Shown: positions 27,278 to 36,279 of the stretch, in pieces
How the letters are laid out: every line of letters begins with the position of its first letter
Position numbering within the stretch: the stretch's first letter is position 1
Source: Cycloclasticus sp. 46_120_T64
GTDB lineage: Bacteria > Pseudomonadota > Gammaproteobacteria > Methylococcales > Cycloclasticaceae
NCBI GenBank assembly: GCA_002162695.1
Contig: MAAM01000006.1
Coordinates: 62,001 to 126,000, forward strand
Reading direction: 5' to 3'
Length of the DNA stretch: 64,000 nt
Position numbers and translations under genes: made by a program
Notes under the pieces: generated by a model
Database searches by the model: none
What the model saw: only the letters and a program-made list of their open reading frames with translations
Told to the model about the DNA's origin: nothing

Positions 27278-27826
27278 ATGAAATTTTTAACTGATTTTTT
27301 CCCCATTATCCTGTTTTTTATCGCCTATAAATGGCAAGGGATTTACCTAGCCACCAGTGTTGCTATCGCGGCCTCGTTTGTACAAGTCGGTTTATTCTGG
27401 TTAAAACACCGCCGTTTCGACAACTCTCAGCTACTGACTTTCTTTATCATCCTTATTTTTGGCGGGGCTACCCTGTACCTACAGGATGAAACGTTTATTA
27501 AATGGAAACCCACTATCATTAATTGGCTGTTTGCCTTAGCCTGCCTACTGAGCCAATTTATCGGTAAAAAACCATTAATCAAACGAATGATGAGCGGCAG
27601 TTTAAAGCTGGCCGATACCATTTGGACAAAATTAAACACACTGTGGGCCGCTTTTTTCTGCCTACAGGGCGCGTTAAACCTCTATGTTATTTATAATTTT
27701 GATACCGACACATGGGTTAACTTCAAACTATTTGGCATGCTAGGCTTAACGATTCTATTTATCATTGCACAAGGGCTTTATTTGATGAAACACATCGAAG
27801 AACCCGAGCAACATAACGACCACTAA
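27278..27826 (+). CDS. yciB: Inner membrane septation protein A (YciB/IspZ)
   Basis: 182 residues with five or so membrane segments. The start MKFLTDFFPIILFFIAYKW and the end GLYLMKHIEEPEQ are diagnostic of YciB. It is an inner-membrane protein linked to cell-envelope synthesis and septation. A short gap leads to the BolA-like gene; yciB next to a bolA-like gene and a parvulin is common in gammaproteobacteria. Confidence 0.95.
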   Translation: MKFLTDFFPIILFFIAYKWQGIYLATSVAIAASFVQVGLFWLKHRRFDNSQLLTFFIILIFGGATLYLQDETFIKWKPTIINWLFALACLLSQFIGKKPLIKRMMSGSLKLADTIWTKLNTLWAAFFCLQGALNLYVIYNFDTDTWVNFKLFGMLGLTILFIIAQGLYLMKHIEEPEQHNDH

Positions 27827-27850
27827 CTCAAGCGAGAACAGCGTAATACT

Positions 27851-28126
27851 ATGAATACACGAAGCGAGATCATAAAAAACACCCTATCAGCAGCCATTGA
27901 ACATGAATTCATCGAGGTGCTCGATGATAGTCAATCTCACGCTGGCCACGAAGGCGCCAAAGCTGGCGGAGGACACTTCTACCTGACGATGGTATCGGCT
28001 GAGTTCAACAATAAGTCTAGAATCCAGCGCCACCAATTAATTTATGCCGCCCTTGGGGATATGATGAAAAGCGATATTCACGCACTCAGCATCAAGGCAT
28101 ACACCCCTGAAGAAAAACCTCAATAA
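27851..28126 (+). CDS. BolA family protein
   Basis: 91 residues. The BolA core is VLDDSQSHAGHEG near residue 23, then FYLTMVSAEFNNKSRIQRHQ and YAALGDMM. The His in the SHAGH loop is a candidate ligand for shared [2Fe-2S] binding with a monothiol glutaredoxin. It is of the BolA rather than the IbaG subtype by the SHAGH motif. Located between yciB and the parvulin gene. Confidence 0.92.
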   Translation: MNTRSEIIKNTLSAAIEHEFIEVLDDSQSHAGHEGAKAGGGHFYLTMVSAEFNNKSRIQRHQLIYAALGDMMKSDIHALSIKAYTPEEKPQ

Positions 28127-28138
28127 AAGGATATTTTA

Positions 28139-28945
28139 ATGAAGCTTAAACTAGCACTCTCTGCCGCCCTGTTAATGGGTGGATTATCACAAGCCAGCAT
28201 CGCTAGCGAATCAGACATCGTTGCCTCGGTAAACGGTCACGATATCAGCAAATCAACCCTACAGTTTTACGCCTTAGAGCGTCGCCAAGGGAACCCTAAA
28301 AGCAAAGTCCCAACAGAGCAGCTGATTGATGACCTGATTAATATGCAGCTGTTGAAAGAAGAGGCGCATAAGAAGAAACTAGACAAAACCGTCGACTTCG
28401 AAAAGCGCATGGACTTCATTAACTTGAGCATGTTATCTCAAGTCGCAATGGTCAATTACCTCGATAGCAATCCAATCCCTGAAGCAAGCCTTAAAAAAGA
28501 ATACGATCAACGAATTGGCGAGGTAAAAATCGTTGAGCTGAAAGCCAGCCATATTTTATTAAAAGACGAAGAAAAAGCCAAAGAAGTCATCGAGCTCCTT
28601 AATAAAGGCGGTGACTTTGCCGAGCTAGCCAAGAAACACTCCACCGGCCCAACAGGCCCTAAAGGTGGCGACCTAGGCTGGTTTACCCCCCAACGAATGG
28701 TACCTGAGTTTTCTCAAGCCGTATTGGCATTAAAAGATGGGGAATACACCCCGCAAGCTATTCGCACTCAGTTTGGTTTGCACATTATCTTACGTGCAGC
28801 TGAACGTGTCGGCACACCACCAAGCTTTGAATCAGTTAAACAAAAGATCAATGCGACCTTGGAACAACAACATATTCAAAAACATATTCAACAGCTAAGA
28901 AAATCGGCGACGATTACCCTTAGCAAAAACAACGTTAACAAGTAA
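28139..28945 (+). CDS. Periplasmic parvulin-type peptidyl-prolyl isomerase
   Basis: 268 residues. A signal peptide (MKLKLALSAALLMGGLSQASIA) shows export. An N-terminal SurA/PpiC-like helical chaperone part (about 25-150) is followed by a rotamase domain: ASHILLKDEEKAKEVI, GGDFAELAKKHSTGPTGPKG and FGLHIILRA. It should help outer-membrane or secreted proteins fold. AAAAGGATATTTTA precedes the ATG. It is followed by a strong hairpin. Confidence 0.93.
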   Translation: MKLKLALSAALLMGGLSQASIASESDIVASVNGHDISKSTLQFYALERRQGNPKSKVPTEQLIDDLINMQLLKEEAHKKKLDKTVDFEKRMDFINLSMLSQVAMVNYLDSNPIPEASLKKEYDQRIGEVKIVELKASHILLKDEEKAKEVIELLNKGGDFAELAKKHSTGPTGPKGGDLGWFTPQRMVPEFSQAVLALKDGEYTPQAIRTQFGLHIILRAAERVGTPPSFESVKQKINATLEQQHIQKHIQQLRKSATITLSKNNVNK

Positions 28946-28955
28946 AACAAAAGCT

Positions 28956-28985
28956 ATACGGGTTCTCACAAGTGAGAGCCCGTAT
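28956..28985 (+). terminator. Terminator hairpin after the parvulin gene
   Basis: ATACGGGTTCTCA/TGAGAGCCCGTAT makes a 13-bp stem with one G-T pair around CAAG, 11 bases after the stop. A short T-poor tail follows (TAGTTAAG). Confidence 0.7.
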
Positions 28986-29130
28986 TAGTTAAGTAAGCCC
29001 ATCCCGACAAAAACACCTACGTCTAAGCAAAAAATCAATACCAGGGCTTTGCCGCTAAAAAACAAGTAAGTGGATTAAACACACAAATTATGTTATTTTC
29101 CGCGATCGAAAATAATAAGTTTTAGGATAA

Positions 29131-29781
<651 letters not shown>

Positions 29782-29827
29782 ACCCCCAGCAAAAGCCGCT
29801 AACAAGTCGGTTAAGACCATTTAATAG

Positions 29828-29862
29828 CGTCACCCCATTGTTTCAGTGGGGTGACGTTTTAA
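29828..29862 (+). terminator. Intrinsic terminator of adk
   Basis: CGTCACCCCA/TGGGGTGACG, a perfect 10-bp GC-rich stem, is followed by TTTTAATTT. It lies 46 bases after the adk stop. Confidence 0.9.
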
Positions 29863-29893
29863 TTTAAAGAATATTTTTACAGGAAACGTATAA

Positions 29894-30913
29894 ATGAAAA
29901 CATATGATGTTGCAGTTGTTGGAGCCACCGGTGCCGTTGGCGAAACCATGTTATCAATTCTTGAGCAAAGAAACTTCCCTGTTGGCAAGCTATACCCTTT
30001 AGCAAGTAGTCGCTCAGCAGGCGGCACCATTCAGTTCAAAGGTAAAAATATTAAAATTGGCAATCTGGCTGATTTCGATTTTAGCCAAGTTCAAATTGGC
30101 TTGTTTTCTGCGGGTGGTTCAGTTTCTGCCGAATACGCACCGCAAGCCGCAGCCGCTGGTTGCGTTGTTATTGATAACACCTCGCACTTTCGTTACGAAG
30201 ATGACATTCCACTCGTCGTACCCGAAGTTAATCCAGAAGCGATTGCTCAGCATACTAAGCGAGGCATTATTGCCAACCCGAATTGTTCAACCATTCAAAT
30301 GTTGGTTGCACTGAAACCGATTTACGACGCTGTTGGCATCGAACGTATTAACGTATCAACCTACCAAGCCGTTTCAGGCACCGGTAAAAGCGCCATCGAA
30401 GAACTCGCCGGGCAAACAGCCAAACTATTAAACGCAAAAAAAGCTGAAGCAAAGGTCTACCCAAAACAAATCGCCTTCAACGTCTTGCCACAAATTGACG
30501 TGTTTCAAGATAATGGTTACACCAAAGAAGAAATGAAAATGGTTTGGGAAACCAATAAAATTTTCAATGACGACAGCATTAAAGTGAACCCTACCGCGGT
30601 TCGTGTGCCGGTATTTTTTGGCCACTCAGAAGCCTTACATATTGAAACAAAGGAAAAAATCAGCCTACAAAAAGCACGTGAATTACTCAGTAACTTCGAG
30701 GGCATTACCCTTATGGATGAGCGTGTTGATGGCGGTTATGCAACAGCCGTTACAGAATCGGCCGGCAACGACGATGTCTTCGTTAGTCGCTTAAGGGAAG
30801 ATATTTCACACCCTAGGGGCTTAAACATGTGGGTTGTCGCCGATAACGTTCGTAAAGGTGCCGCACTGAATAGTGTTCAAATTGCTGAACTGCTAGTAAA
30901 AAGCTATCTATAG
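29894..30913 (+). CDS. asd: Aspartate-semialdehyde dehydrogenase
   Basis: 339 residues. It reduces aspartyl phosphate to the semialdehyde, a step shared by lysine, threonine, methionine and diaminopimelate synthesis. VVGATGAVGETML binds NADP; the catalytic Cys is in IANPNCSTIQML; the His is in FFGHSEALHIET. It feeds the dap genes at 19-23 kb. ACAGGAAACG precedes the ATG. asd followed by fimV is a known gammaproteobacterial order. Confidence 0.96.
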   Translation: MKTYDVAVVGATGAVGETMLSILEQRNFPVGKLYPLASSRSAGGTIQFKGKNIKIGNLADFDFSQVQIGLFSAGGSVSAEYAPQAAAAGCVVIDNTSHFRYEDDIPLVVPEVNPEAIAQHTKRGIIANPNCSTIQMLVALKPIYDAVGIERINVSTYQAVSGTGKSAIEELAGQTAKLLNAKKAEAKVYPKQIAFNVLPQIDVFQDNGYTKEEMKMVWETNKIFNDDSIKVNPTAVRVPVFFGHSEALHIETKEKISLQKARELLSNFEGITLMDERVDGGYATAVTESAGNDDVFVSRLREDISHPRGLNMWVVADNVRKGAALNSVQIAELLVKSYL

Positions 30914-30991
30914 ACTATAGTTATTGCTGAACATTAATTTCAACACCTTATGTTTTTAGGGACTAAAGACTTGTTAGTTTAGGAGCAATAC

Positions 30992-33250
30992 ATGAACAAA
31001 CCCACGAAGGCTATTGCAGCACTTTGTTTACTTCAATCTGCCAACCTTTATGCGCTGGGCGTCGGAGAAATAGAAACATATTCTGCACTTAACCAAGTTT
31101 TAAGGGCGAAAATACCTTTACTCAGCTCTAAAAACGAAGACCCTAGTAATGTTCGTATTGGAATTGCCTCACGTGAAGTCTTTAAAAAATCAGGCATCGA
31201 TCGGCCTCATTATTTAACCGAAATAAAATTCACTCCGGTACTGGCTAAGAATGGCGAAATCAGTGTTGAGGTTCGTTCTAGTTCGACCATCAAAGAGCCT
31301 TTTGTCAACTTCATCCTTGAAATCGAATGGCCACAGGGGCGTACTCTAAAGGAATTCACCATTCTATTAGATCCCCCTGTCACCATGTCGGACTTCACAC
31401 CAAGCCCGGTGGCCCTTCCTCATAAGGTAAAAAAAAACACCCTAAGTACAACTCTAACACCTCGCGTTGCGATCACTAAGAAGCAACAATATGGCCCAAC
31501 TAAAAGCAACGATACTATTTGGGGTATTGCGAAGAGCCTAGCCGCAAATAATTCAGCGGCCGACCACCAAAGGATGATGCTGGCTCTATACGATAACAAC
31601 CCAAAGGCTTTTTACAAAAAAAATATGAATGCGCTGAAAAAAGGCGCTATTTTACAAGCTCCTAGCCAACAACAACTCGATAGCCTTAGCCAAGCACAAG
31701 TACTCTCACAATATAAAGAACATAATACGCAGTGGTCAACGAGCACCGCCCCAAGCAAGCTGGCACAAACAAACATTAACGAACCAACTGCAACTCCCAG
31801 CGGTGATAAAAAAAAACCTGATGGTCAAACCAAGACAGGTCAGTTAACACTACTCAGCAGCTCAAAACCAAACAGTCGTGGTACTGCAGGCAAAGGGCTA
31901 GCTACCGACGACACAACTCACCCTGCAAACAATACAGAGGCTCAAGCCAGCATGGCCCTAGAAATGGCCACAACCCTGGAAGCAGAAAATAGCGAAGTCA
32001 AATCTCGCCTCAGTGACCTAGAAGGCCAGGTCGAAAAACTACAACGTTTACTCACCCTTAAGGATCAGCAACTCGCGCAATTACAGGCGACAAAGATCGA
32101 AAAAGCCCCCGTTCAAAAAACACCGCCAGTAACGACAAAACCTGAGCCCGTCGACACCGCATCGTTCATTGACACCGACGACAAGCTGCCCTTATATGCG
32201 GGTGGTGGCCTGCTGATCGCCCTTCTCGGACTCGTGCTCGCTCGACGTAAAAAGCCAGCCAAAATCGACAAGAAGCAGCCATCGTTTACCAGCAATGAAG
32301 CCGTTGAAATAGCGACCAGTAGTTCGCTAGCAGAAGAACAAGCTAACGACACAACAAGTCTCGACACTAGCCCAACCATTATCACAGAAGAACCCTTATT
32401 GAGTGAATTCAGCCCCAGTGAATTTAACGCAAACAAACAAACACAAGAGGCCGATCCACTCACCGAATGTGATGTTTATATCGCCTACGGTCGTTACCAG
32501 CAAGCGCAAGATATTATTGAAAGCGCATTAAATACCGATCCAAACAACCAACACTATAAACTCAAGCTACTAGACGTACACTTCGCTTCTGGCGATGCCG
32601 CTGCGTTTGAACTCCTAGCTGAAAGCTTGTCAGACATCCAACAAACCGATAACAATCGCTGGCAGAATATCGCCGAAATGGGCGCTGAACTCTGCCCAGA
32701 GTCCGCGCTATTTAATACTCACACCGATGCTGGCCAGCAAAGCCCAAGCGCCCCAGCTAATGTTGACAACGAACAACAGCTAGAAAACACACTTGATGAC
32801 AGTGTTGAGCCTGAGCTCGAGCAGTTCGACGCAACCCAAGAGCCTACCGAGAGTGAGCTGAGCAATGAAAACACGCCCAACGAAGTGGGTAATGAAATTG
32901 AATTTAGCGTCGTCGACCCTAATGGTGGCGATGAAGAAACAACCATAGAGCTTAGCGATATTGCAGAGCCAGAAACCGAGTCTAAACCCGCCGATGAGTT
33001 TGAATTCAATTTTGACTTAATCAAAAATGAAGGCGAGAGCGACTCAACTGAACCGGCATTTGAAGAGAGCAGTATCGACTTCGACGATGACTTTGCAGAC
33101 GACAACGCTGAAGACACTAAAATATCACTCGCACAAGCCTATATCGAAATGGAAGATAATGCCTCTGCTCGCCAGTCCTTAGAAGAAGTTATTCAGTCCG
33201 GCACCGATGAACAAAAGCAACGCGCACAAGACATTCTCGATAGTTTATAA
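30992..33250 (+). CDS. fimV: FimV-like pilus/polar hub protein
   Basis: 752 residues. A signal peptide precedes the FimV N-terminal domain (GVGEIETYSALNQVLRAKI). A LysM-like peptidoglycan-binding stretch lies about 168-215 (SNDTIWGIAKSLA), then a coiled coil about 320-365. A single membrane helix is at about 398-416 (LLIALLGLVLARRKK). A long acidic cytoplasmic region with TPR-like repeats ends with the FimV C-terminal domain (SLAQAYIEMEDNASARQSLE). FimV organises type IV pilus and polar functions. The acidic part is very rich in Glu and Asp, as in the family. Confidence 0.9.
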   Translation: MNKPTKAIAALCLLQSANLYALGVGEIETYSALNQVLRAKIPLLSSKNEDPSNVRIGIASREVFKKSGIDRPHYLTEIKFTPVLAKNGEISVEVRSSSTIKEPFVNFILEIEWPQGRTLKEFTILLDPPVTMSDFTPSPVALPHKVKKNTLSTTLTPRVAITKKQQYGPTKSNDTIWGIAKSLAANNSAADHQRMMLALYDNNPKAFYKKNMNALKKGAILQAPSQQQLDSLSQAQVLSQYKEHNTQWSTSTAPSKLAQTNINEPTATPSGDKKKPDGQTKTGQLTLLSSSKPNSRGTAGKGLATDDTTHPANNTEAQASMALEMATTLEAENSEVKSRLSDLEGQVEKLQRLLTLKDQQLAQLQATKIEKAPVQKTPPVTTKPEPVDTASFIDTDDKLPLYAGGGLLIALLGLVLARRKKPAKIDKKQPSFTSNEAVEIATSSSLAEEQANDTTSLDTSPTIITEEPLLSEFSPSEFNANKQTQEADPLTECDVYIAYGRYQQAQDIIESALNTDPNNQHYKLKLLDVHFASGDAAAFELLAESLSDIQQTDNNRWQNIAEMGAELCPESALFNTHTDAGQQSPSAPANVDNEQQLENTLDDSVEPELEQFDATQEPTESELSNENTPNEVGNEIEFSVVDPNGGDEETTIELSDIAEPETESKPADEFEFNFDLIKNEGESDSTEPAFEESSIDFDDDFADDNAEDTKISLAQAYIEMEDNASARQSLEEVIQSGTDEQKQRAQDILDSL

Positions 33251-33256
33251 AACAAC

Positions 33257-33287
33257 TTGTCTATATAGTCCTTTGCTATATAGACAA
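33257..33287 (+). terminator. Perfect hairpin after fimV
   Basis: TTGTCTATATAG/CTATATAGACAA, a perfect 12-bp inverted repeat around a 7-base loop, begins 6 bases after the fimV stop. It is A/T-rich and has no T-run after it, so it may be a terminator, a 3'-end stabiliser or a dyad operator. Confidence 0.6.
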
Positions 33288-33300
33288 ACCTTGCTCAAAT

Positions 33301-33477
33301 ATGAAGCTAAGGCGATCAATACAGCGTCGTGATATGTCTAACTCAAAAAAAGCAGCCTTCCAAGAACCACCAACTATTAGGCAGCGATTCATCCAATTAT
33401 GGCAAGCTGTTCATTATGGCTTGAAGTACAAGCTATTCATCAGCAATATGCTCCCTTTAAGCGCTACAAGCCGGTGA
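33301..33477 (+). CDS. Possible small basic peptide, 58 codons
   Basis: An open frame MKLRRSIQRRD...SATSR, with an internal ATG at 33334 that would give 47 codons. It is strongly basic and contains RFIQLWQAVHYGLKYKLFI, which could be amphipathic. No ribosome-binding site precedes either ATG and no family is recognised, so it may be noise in the fimV-soxY gap. Confidence 0.18.
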   Translation: MKLRRSIQRRDMSNSKKAAFQEPPTIRQRFIQLWQAVHYGLKYKLFISNMLPLSATSR

Positions 33478-33584
33478 AAACCTTTCTGCCAAGCAAGGGG
33501 CGCTCACTCACTAAGCCGTCTTGGAGAAAGACTAAACCTCGGCTAACAAAAAATACCCTGGCCTCCACCCTAAGGAGATAATAC

Positions 33585-34043
33585 ATGACTATTTCACGTA
33601 GAAAATTCATCCATCTATTAAGCCTAGGATCCACCGCGTGCATCAGCTTATTAAACCCCGTTAGTGCTTGGGCTATCTGGGCCCACAAAGCCTTTAACGC
33701 CGATGAACTAGACACCGCCTATCAAAACCTGTTTGGCTCCAGCACATTGACCCAATCAAACGATGTCATATTAAAGCTACCTAAAATCGCAGAAAATGGT
33801 GCCGCCGTTCCAATCAGCATTAAAACGGATATGATCGGGGTCGAATCCATCAGCATTTTTGTTAAAGATAATCCTTTGCCACTCACCGCTTCATTTCAAA
33901 TACCGAACGGCACGATTGCCAAGATATCAACCCGTATTCGTTTAGCTCAAACCAGCACCGTCACCGCAGTAGTAAAAGTTGGCGACCAGCTCTACAGCCA
34001 AAGCCAGGAAGTTAGCGTCACTCACGGTGGCTGTGGCGCTTAA
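33585..34043 (+). CDS. soxY: Sulfur-carrier protein SoxY
   Basis: 152 residues. A twin-arginine signal (MTISRRKFIHLLSLGS) marks folded export to the periplasm. The C-terminus VTHGGCGA carries the carrier Cys in the swinging arm, close to the canonical GGCG(G). SoxYZ holds sulfur intermediates as Cys adducts during thiosulfate oxidation. Only soxZ accompanies it; soxA, B, C, D and X are not in the window. Confidence 0.92.
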   Translation: MTISRRKFIHLLSLGSTACISLLNPVSAWAIWAHKAFNADELDTAYQNLFGSSTLTQSNDVILKLPKIAENGAAVPISIKTDMIGVESISIFVKDNPLPLTASFQIPNGTIAKISTRIRLAQTSTVTAVVKVGDQLYSQSQEVSVTHGGCGA

Positions 34044-34108
34044 CTTAATCGCCGACTAAACAGCATTATACTTATTACAAACAAGACTCGTGTTATTCGG
34101 AGACAACA

Positions 34109-34411
34109 ATGAAAATTACCGCAAGGTTTAAAAACGAGGTCACCAGCGTACGAGTACTGGCAACTCACCCGATGGAAACAGGCCGCCGTAGCGACCAACA
34201 AACAGGCGAACTGATCCCAGCAAAGTACATCCAAGAATTAAGCTGTGAGCACCAAGGTAAGATTGTATTTATTGCCCAGTTTGGCACCTCGATGTCAGAA
34301 AACCCTTACCTTTCGTTTTCATTTAAAGGTGGACAAAAAGGTGACACCCTACAATTACGCTGGAATGATAATACCGGTGATGTAGAAAAAACCGACACCA
34401 TCATTAAATAA
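34109..34411 (+). CDS. soxZ: SoxZ, partner of SoxY
   Basis: 100 residues with the immunoglobulin-like SoxZ fold (TSVRVLATHPMETGRR near the start, NPYLSFSFKGG near the end). It forms the SoxYZ heterodimer, and lacks its own signal, as expected if it is carried to the periplasm with Tat-exported SoxY. It lies 65 bases after soxY with its own CGGAGACAAC. Confidence 0.93.
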   Translation: MKITARFKNEVTSVRVLATHPMETGRRSDQQTGELIPAKYIQELSCEHQGKIVFIAQFGTSMSENPYLSFSFKGGQKGDTLQLRWNDNTGDVEKTDTIIK

Positions 34412-34722
34412 TGTCTCCTGCGAACCACCCTAACCAGCATTACTGCGCCTAATAAAACTAGCAAGGGATGATACTAAGGCTATTAGAACAAACACTTCCC
34501 CGCCCCTGTCGCCGAGCCCAACCACACTGCTAAAACTACCCATCAACGGCTGTGCGATAAAACATACGAAGAACTCAGCATCGGAATATAAGAAAAACAA
34601 TATATTCCGCATAAGCTCTTCCACCCCGAGCTACTTTATCAATAAGCTCGCATACTGGAGTTAACGGCTGCAACAGGCTCGGAGCAAGCTCCTGCATCAA
34701 ACTATTTGGCGACGGATGAAAA
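34412..34722. other. 311-base stretch between soxZ and pilU
   Basis: The convergent ends of soxZ and pilU. It contains two short minus-strand open frames (described separately) and a small palindrome GGAGCAAGCTCC near 34680. No clear intrinsic terminator with a T-run was seen for either gene. Confidence 0.5.
34430..34624 (-). CDS. Possible small membrane protein downstream of pilU
   Basis: A 64-codon frame with a GTG start. It contains two hydrophobic stretches, the second ending in ASFIRRSNAG, which resembles a membrane anchor with basic tail. It overlaps the frame at 34575-34730. No ribosome-binding site is clear and no family is recognised; it might be the second half of a frameshifted small gene. 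Confidence 0.2.
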   Translation of the reverse strand: MEELMRNILFFLYSDAEFFVCFIAQPLMGSFSSVVGLGDRGGEVFVLIALVSSLASFIRRSNAG

Positions 34723-34730
34723 CTATTCAT
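34575..34730 (-). CDS. Possible 51-codon gene coupled to pilU
   Basis: An ATG overlaps the pilU stop (ATGAATAG), a typical translational-coupling junction. The peptide MNSFHPSPNSLMQELAPS... ends FLIFRC. Sequence around its stop could continue in another frame as the 34430-34624 frame, so together they could be a broken gene. Evidence is only positional. Confidence 0.22.
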   Translation of the reverse strand: MNSFHPSPNSLMQELAPSLLQPLTPVCELIDKVARGGRAYAEYIVFLIFRC

Positions 34731-36009
34731 CTGTTGGTAACTGAGGTGTCCATACACCGCCCGACGCGCCCTCTTCAGATTCTTCACGCTTGGCCTGCTC
34801 TATTTCGTCATCAGTTAACTCCAATGACAAGGAAAAGCTTTTTTTCTCCTCAGCTACGGGTTTAACGGCTAACGGTTCGGCTTCAACGGGTGCCGTATCG
34901 GGCCGTGCCTCACTAGCTGCTGACGGAGTAGATTCGGCGGACTTAGCCGCATCGTACATTTTAATTTTCAAACGAAGGTTATTCACCGAGTCTGAATTAG
35001 CCAAGGCTTCATCCTTGGTAATTTTCCCTTCGGCGTATAAACGTAATAGGTCCATATCGAAGGTACGCATCCCCATCTCAGCCGAATTTTCCATCACCTC
35101 CTTAATCCCACCTATATCACCATCATGGATTAATTCAGAAATGAGCGGTGAATTCAGTAAAATTTCAAACGCCGCCGCACGCCCACCCTCTATCGTGCGC
35201 ACTAAACGCTGTGAAATAAAGCCGCGTAGGTTCAGCGATAAGTCCATCAACAATTGGTTTTTCCGCTCTTCAGGGAAAAAGTTAATGATTCTATCCAGTG
35301 CTTGGTTCGAGTTATTGGCGTGCAAGGTCGATAGGCATAAATGCCCCGTTTCGGCAAAGGCCATCGCGTGATCCATCGTTTCCTGCGCCCTGATTTCACC
35401 AATCAAAATAACATCCGGCGCTTGGCGTAAGGTGTTTTTCAGCGCATCTTCATAGGTATCCGTGTCCACCCCCACCTCACGCTGGTTGACGATAGATTTT
35501 TTGTGTTCGTGGACAAATTCAATCGGATCTTCAATGGTAATAATATGCCCCGCTTCATTGCGATTACGGTGGTCTATTAACGACGCTAAGGATGTCGACT
35601 TGCCCGAACCAGTGGCACCAATAAATAAAATAAGCCCACGCTTTTCAATAATCAAGTCGGTTAAAATCTTCGGCAAACCTAATGCCGATGCGGTGGGAAT
35701 ATCCGTCACAATATTACGCACCACCATCGCATAACTATTGCGCTGCATAAAGATATTGACCCGAAAACGGCCCACACCTTTCTCTGAAATGGCTAAATTC
35801 ATTTCAGGTTTTTCAGCAAACTCTTCGATTTGCTTAGCAGACATCACCCCTTCGGCAATCTCTTTCATCATATCCGGCATCAGGGTTAAGGCGTCGATTT
35901 CCGTCATATGCCCTTGGACTTTAGCCGAAGGCCGCGCCCCAACCGATAGATACAGGTCGGAGCCATGATTGTCGACAAGATACTTTAACCATTGATGAAA
36001 TATTTCCAT
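34723..36009 (-). CDS. pilU: Type IV pilus retraction ATPase, PilU-type
   Basis: 428 residues. Walker A GATGSGKSTSLASL, Asp box ITIEDPIEF, Walker B VILIGEIRAQETM and His box TLHANNSNQALDRI are intact. MEIFHQWLKYLVDNHGSDLY and the longer C-terminus (about 60 residues beyond PilT, low complexity) fit PilU better than PilT. PilU works with PilT in pilus retraction. pilT is not adjacent here. GAGGG precedes the ATG. Confidence 0.88.
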   Translation of the reverse strand: MEIFHQWLKYLVDNHGSDLYLSVGARPSAKVQGHMTEIDALTLMPDMMKEIAEGVMSAKQIEEFAEKPEMNLAISEKGVGRFRVNIFMQRNSYAMVVRNIVTDIPTASALGLPKILTDLIIEKRGLILFIGATGSGKSTSLASLIDHRNRNEAGHIITIEDPIEFVHEHKKSIVNQREVGVDTDTYEDALKNTLRQAPDVILIGEIRAQETMDHAMAFAETGHLCLSTLHANNSNQALDRIINFFPEERKNQLLMDLSLNLRGFISQRLVRTIEGGRAAAFEILLNSPLISELIHDGDIGGIKEVMENSAEMGMRTFDMDLLRLYAEGKITKDEALANSDSVNNLRLKIKMYDAAKSAESTPSAASEARPDTAPVEAEPLAVKPVAEEKKSFSLSLELTDDEIEQAKREESEEGASGGVWTPQLPTDE

Positions 36010-36279
36010 GACCGAACCCTCTATTGGCTTTCTGAAACCTCTTCATAACGTAACGAGCGTAGACAAAAATGAGTGACTAAACGCGGTTTACTCGCGTAAA
36101 TGAGCATTTTGAGCTGATGTCAGCAACAGTGCCGCTTTAAGCGGCACTGTATTGTCAAACGCAGTCGTTATGATGAGGCCTCTAGCTATTTACATTCGTT
36201 TTATCCGGCTATATAACGAGCCAATAAAACACCTAATGTCAGTATAGCTTAAGCGAATATTTGCATACGATAAGCGGCT
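36010..36279 (-). other. 270-base gap between copD-like gene and pilU
   Basis: Contains the strong hairpin at 36126-36150 that should end the copper transcript. The remainder should hold the pilU promoter, but no convincing -35/-10 pair was picked out. Confidence 0.5.
36126..36150 (-). terminator. Hairpin after the copper cluster
   Basis: ACAGTGCCGC/GCGGCACTGT, a perfect 10-bp stem with loop TTTAA. It lies about 130 bases after the fusion-gene stop and before pilU. It lacks a T-run, but is the only strong stem there. Confidence 0.6.

Larger units (their letters stand above)
33251..33584 (+). other. 334-base gap between fimV and soxY
   Basis: It holds the hairpin after fimV, the ribosome-binding site of soxY (AAGGAGATAATAC) and a 58-codon open frame described separately. 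truA, often next after fimV, is absent. No promoter consensus stands out. Confidence 0.6.

Noticed and set aside
32719-33117. 132-codon Ser/Leu-rich minus-strand frame
   Set aside because: Antisense to the acidic Glu/Asp-rich part of fimV, whose codons produce such a shadow.
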